DNA of 17,729 bases from CBFCZU01 sp965602635 (lineage in GTDB: Bacteria; Planctomycetota; Phycisphaerae; SM23-33): NCBI GenBank assembly GCA_965602635.1, contig CBFCZU010000070.1, positions 1 through 17,729 of the forward strand, in the 5' to 3' direction. A model generated the notes under the pieces. It was given only the letters and a program-made list of their open reading frames with translations. It had not been told where the DNA came from and ran no database searches. Below are positions 15,211 through 17,729 of this stretch, piece after piece; position 1 is the stretch's first letter; the number at the start of each line of letters is the position of its first letter. The translations under genes were made by a program, and so were the position numbers.

Positions 15211-15353
15211 AGACGGTTCTCTCGCGAAGGTTTCGACTCGGCGCTTCGCGCCTCGCTCAAGGCTAGCCCTGAGCAAGAGCGACGTAAGTCGCTCGCGTCG
15301 AAGCCCCCGCAGGGCGGATGTTGCACGCGCATCGTGCAACATCCGGGCTAGGG
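15201..15353 (+). repeat. Cluster of stem-loops adjoining repeat copy 2
   Basis: Successive inverted repeats are visible. CCTTTGCGAGAGA (15201-15213) pairs with TCTCTCGCGAAGG (15218-15230) with one T-G, and GGCGC-TTC-GCGCC spans 15240-15252. GCTCAAGG-CTAG-CCCTGAGC (15255-15274) has one mismatch, and GAGCGAC-GTAA-GTCGCTC (15277-15294) is perfect. GGATGTTGCACG (15316-15327) pairs with CGTGCAACATCC (15333-15344), a perfect 12-bp stem. TTCGAC (15232-15237) and GTCGAA (15297-15302) can enclose the middle three. GGCTAG-type motifs sit near both ends and in the middle. The density is far above that of the rest of the window. Confidence 0.8.
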
Positions 15354-15405
15354 CTGTCGCGCGTTGCCCGCGGGACCTCGGGCCGGGGCGTTGGAGAGCC
15401 GAATA

Positions 15406-17079
15406 ATGGGCGGCTACCAGGACAAGCCCATCGGCGAGCTGGCGAAGGAATTGGCGGCGGGGCTGCTTCGCCTGCGTCAGGGGTATATCGACTCCGCTGA
15501 GGCCCTCATGTCCGTCGCTAAGCCACCACTGAGCTATCCGTACGAGTTCGTGGTATATCGACTGACGGGGTATCGCCCGCGGCGCGGGGCACCGCTGGAG
15601 CCAATGGACGGCAAGACGCTGCGGGCGGACCTCCAGCGGCTCATCTTTGATATCTGCGACAGCTTCGACCTGGCGGTGGATGCTTACCAGGGGGAGGTTT
15701 TTGACACGCCGGGGCTGGCCCGGAAGCTGCACGTCTCCACGAAGACGATTCAGCGATGGCGTCGGCGAGGCCTGGTCGCCCGGAAGCTGGTCTTTCCCGA
15801 CGGGAAGAAGCGCATCGCCTTCCTCGAAAGCTCCGTCGAGGCGTTCGCCTCGCAGCGCAGCCAGCGGCTGCTTCGCTCGGCCAGGTTCAGCCAACTGACC
15901 GATGCCGAGCGGGCGGAGATCGTTCACCGCGCCAACCGCATCGTCGCCCGCACCGGCAGCCGCCTGCACGAAGTCAGCAGGCACCTTGCCAGGCGGATGG
16001 GCCGGGCCGTCGAGACCATCCGCTACACCATCCGCGGCCACGACCGCGAGAACCCCGCCGACGCGGTTTACCGGCAGCGCGACGTGCCGCTCGGCGATCA
16101 GGCCAAGGAGATCATCTACCGCTGCTTCCTGCACGGCGTGCCGGTGACCTCGCTGGCCGGTCGCTTCGGGCGGACGCGCGGCAGCATCTATCGCATTATC
16201 AACGAGATGCGCGCCCGCCAACTGCTCGGTCGCGAGATCGACTACGTGTACAACCCGCAGTTCGACCTACCCGGGGCCGAAGAGATGATCCTGGGCAGGG
16301 GCCCCGAAGAGGCGGCCGAGGCCCCTCAGCCGCCCCGGCCTCGGACGCCGGACGACCTGCCGCCGTATCTAAAGAGCCTCTACGACGTCCCTCTGCTGAG
16401 GCCTGAGGAGGAGAGACAGCTCTTCCAGCAATACAACTACGTCAAGTACCGCGCCGACCAGCTTCGCAGGAAGCTCGACCTCAATCGCATCCGCACCTCG
16501 CAGTTGCGGCGGATCGAGCGGATGCTCGTCCGGGCCGAGACCATCAAGAACCGGATCATCCGGGCGAACCTCCGCCTGGTCGTCTCCATCGCCAAGAAGC
16601 ACCTCCGCGGCCCGCAGACGCTCTTCGAGCTGATCAGCGACGGCAACGTATCGCTGATGCGGGCGGTGGAGAAATTCGACTACGCCCGGGGCTGCAAGCT
16701 GTCCACCTATGCCTCCTGGGCGATCATGAAGAACTTCGCCCGCTCCGTGCCGAAGGAGAGGTACCTGCTGGACCGGTTCGTCACCGGCGCCGACGAGATG
16801 CTGGAGCTGGCGGCGGGGATGGGAAGCTACGATCCCCACGCGACCTCCCTGAGCGAGCTGCGGGAGTCTCTGGAGGCGGTCCTGGCGCAGCTCACTTCGC
16901 GGGAGCGGTCGATCATCGTGTATCACTACGGACTCGACGACACCGGCGAGTCGCAGACGCTCGACAAGCTCAGCCGGCGGCTGGGGATCTCCAAGGAGCG
17001 GGTCCGTCAGATCGAGCGCCGGGCCATGGATAAGCTGCGAACGCTGCTCCAGCCGGATCGGGCGGACCTGATGCGGTAG
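15406..17079 (+). CDS. RNA polymerase sigma-70 family factor with long N-terminal extension
   Basis: This 557-residue protein would direct RNA polymerase to promoters. The C-terminal part carries sigma region 2 (about 325-450), including IIRANLRLVVSIAKKHL (384-400), FELISDGNVSLMRAVEKFD and KLSTYASWAIMKNFARSVP (431-449). Region 4 (about 490-548) contains LTSRERSIIVYHYGL and LGISKERVRQIERRAMDKL. Only about 45 residues separate regions 2.4 and 4.1, so region 3 appears absent or replaced. The N-terminal half is unusual: a MerR/excisionase-like helix-turn-helix (103-150, TPGLARKLHVSTKTIQRW) and two more HTH-like stretches (about 169-210 and 231-275), then a Pro/Glu linker. The ATG at 15406 has GGAGAG seven bases upstream; an in-frame TTG at 15364 is less likely. 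A long hairpin-rich leader precedes it. The sigma call is strong; its regulon is unknown. Confidence 0.88.
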   Translation: MGGYQDKPIGELAKELAAGLLRLRQGYIDSAEALMSVAKPPLSYPYEFVVYRLTGYRPRRGAPLEPMDGKTLRADLQRLIFDICDSFDLAVDAYQGEVFDTPGLARKLHVSTKTIQRWRRRGLVARKLVFPDGKKRIAFLESSVEAFASQRSQRLLRSARFSQLTDAERAEIVHRANRIVARTGSRLHEVSRHLARRMGRAVETIRYTIRGHDRENPADAVYRQRDVPLGDQAKEIIYRCFLHGVPVTSLAGRFGRTRGSIYRIINEMRARQLLGREIDYVYNPQFDLPGAEEMILGRGPEEAAEAPQPPRPRTPDDLPPYLKSLYDVPLLRPEEERQLFQQYNYVKYRADQLRRKLDLNRIRTSQLRRIERMLVRAETIKNRIIRANLRLVVSIAKKHLRGPQTLFELISDGNVSLMRAVEKFDYARGCKLSTYASWAIMKNFARSVPKERYLLDRFVTGADEMLELAAGMGSYDPHATSLSELRESLEAVLAQLTSRERSIIVYHYGLDDTGESQTLDKLSRRLGISKERVRQIERRAMDKLRTLLQPDRADLMR

Positions 17080-17102
17080 TCCGGCCGGGGGGCTTGGGAC
17101 GC

Positions 17103-17630
17103 TCAGCCCGTCTCCGCCCCGTCCCGCGGGCAGGAAAGCATCACCCCAGAGGCGATCAGCCCCAGCGACAGTGCCACCAGTGCCGCCTGCGTGAAGGGCT
17201 CGTCCAGCCACACGCCTGCCCGGACCAGGGCGTCCTGGCGGGGGGGCGGTGGCTCGCGAGCTTCTCGCCACAGCCGGGCCGGGACGGACTCACGCCCGGG
17301 GACGGCCCCCAGCTCGGCCTGGCGCGCTCCCGCCGGCCTGTAGTTGCCGTGGCGGATCATCAGGCGGGTGGTCAGTTCCGGGTCGGTACGGACGGCTCGT
17401 ATCGCCCGCTCGTAGTAAAGGGAGAGCCGCTTCTCGCAGTCGAGCTGGTGGGCGAGTGCGTCGCGCCGCGCCTCGAGTTGCGCCAGCGATACATACTCGG
17501 GCAGAAGCACGATAGCCGCGAGGATCGCCAGCCCCGATCCGGTCAGCAAGGCGAAGCGCACCGCCCGCCCCGGCGGGGACATCCCTGGCGCTTCGGCGGC
17601 GCTGCCGACTGTCCGATGATACACTTCCAT
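17103..17630 (-). CDS. Hypothetical membrane protein, two predicted helices, faint DivIC/FtsB-like pattern
   Basis: I do not recognise this 175-residue protein. From the ATG at 17630 there is a short cytoplasmic N-terminus, a membrane helix at about 24-43 (FALLTGSGLAILAAIVLLPEY), and a charged helix (about 46-80, LEARRDALAHQLDCEKRL) likely to form a coiled coil. The stretch TDPELTTRLMIRHGNYRPAG follows. A second hydrophobic helix lies near the C-terminus (ALVALSLGLIASGVML). A membrane helix followed by a coiled coil and then DPE...KPGE-like residues recalls DivIC/FtsB division proteins, but those end before a second helix, so the resemblance is tentative. The ATG has GGAAGG six bases upstream. 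Open frame extends further upstream to 17714 without a better start. It is convergent with the sigma gene, 23 bases apart. Confidence 0.6.
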   Translation of the reverse strand: MEVYHRTVGSAAEAPGMSPPGRAVRFALLTGSGLAILAAIVLLPEYVSLAQLEARRDALAHQLDCEKRLSLYYERAIRAVRTDPELTTRLMIRHGNYRPAGARQAELGAVPGRESVPARLWREAREPPPPRQDALVRAGVWLDEPFTQAALVALSLGLIASGVMLSCPRDGAETG

Positions 17631-17673
17631 CTTCTGCCTTCCGTGGCACGGGTAGCCGGTCTCGGCGGCAGGC

Positions 17674-17679
17674 ATTGTA
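17674..17679 (-). promoter_or_regulatory. Possible -10 box for the small membrane protein gene
   Basis: The minus strand reads TACAAT, one base from consensus, 43 bases before the ATG at 17630. No good -35 is seen at 16-18 bases upstream. Confidence 0.25.
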
Positions 17680-17729
17680 GTGCCGATCCAGGGACAGGGC
17701 CACCGGCGGCTCATTCTTTTCTATCGGGC

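Larger units (their letters stand above)
15058..15405. other. Non-coding hairpin-rich region before the sigma factor gene
   Basis: No coding region is supported in these 348 bases. Starting from 15058 there is a bulged hairpin, a promoter candidate, the repeat copy at 15154-15210, and then a nearly unbroken series of stem-loops to about 15353. If transcription starts near 15126, all of these lie in a leader of about 280 bases of the sigma factor mRNA. Confidence 0.65.

Noticed and set aside
15147..15332. Short minus-strand open frame in the hairpin region
   Set aside because: It is a translation of the repeat; the same peptide fragment HAISRLAA appears in the frame over copy 1, so it reflects the repeat rather than a gene.
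15154..15353. CRISPR array
   Set aside because: The repeats are self-complementary hairpins of different sequence, not regularly spaced identical direct repeats with unique spacers, and no cas gene is present.
15364..15405. TTG start for the sigma factor at 15364
   Set aside because: The ATG at 15406 has a well-placed GGAGAG, whereas the TTG lacks a good Shine-Dalgarno and adds a low-complexity Pro/Arg stretch.
11373..16221. Long minus-strand open frames (11373-12884, 13035-14147, 14449-16221)
   Set aside because: They lie antisense to the pilin-like and sigma genes, cross real gene boundaries and the hairpin region, and show no domain.
17631..17714. Upstream extension of the minus-strand membrane protein
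   Set aside because: The added residues are Cys/Pro/Trp-rich without pattern, and the ATG at 17630 has GGAAGG six bases upstream.

Overview
The window is about 17.7 kb of high-GC, densely packed bacterial chromosome. The gene set suggests a member of the Planctomycetota, possibly of the Phycisphaerae type. This is inferred from three things: a sigma-70 family factor with a very long N-terminal extension and the region 2.4 variant YASWAIMKNFARSVP, a divergent RNase HII, and a split type IV pilus/type II secretion operon with large GspK-like proteins. No rRNA, tRNA, CRISPR array, transposase or phage gene is visible.

Left part (1-3300): a ribonuclease HII-like gene on the minus strand diverges from a plus-strand pair, a mannose-1-phosphate guanylyltransferase (GDP-mannose supply) followed by a RuvX/YqgF nuclease. 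A convergent minus-strand gene encodes a small FHA-domain protein. The guanylyltransferase has a good sigma-70-type promoter. Positions 1-57 are one copy of a hairpin repeat whose second, inverted copy lies at 15154-15210.

Middle (3297-3790): a 494-base non-coding stretch with a hairpin-rich segment, a pair of 9-bp direct repeats and a possible sigma-54-like site, then a long plus-strand operon (3791-15057). Its order is pilM, pilN, pilO, a GspC/PilP-like membrane protein, the pilB/gspE assembly ATPase, the pilT retraction ATPase and the pilC/gspF platform protein. These are followed by a GspI/PilV-like prepilin, two tandem paralogous GspK/PilX-like proteins carrying large repetitive beta-rich domains, and a GspJ/PilW-like prepilin. 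Genes overlap or lie within a few tens of bases, except for a 123-base gap between the two GspK-like genes. PilM-PilN-PilO and the GspC-like protein would form the inner-membrane alignment platform, PilB and PilT would drive extension and retraction through PilC, and the I/K/K'/J-like set looks like a minor-pilin tip complex. No secretin, major pilin or prepilin peptidase is in the window.

Right part (15058-17729): a 348-base non-coding stretch holds the second repeat copy and a close-packed series of perfect or near-perfect hairpins. It leads into an unusual sigma factor gene, which is convergent with a minus-strand gene for a small two-helix membrane protein that faintly resembles DivIC/FtsB.

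The points most worth following up are the tandem GspK-like proteins with TGN-motif repeats, the hairpin repeat and hairpin cluster, and the sigma factor with its N-terminal DNA-binding-like modules and apparently missing region 3.
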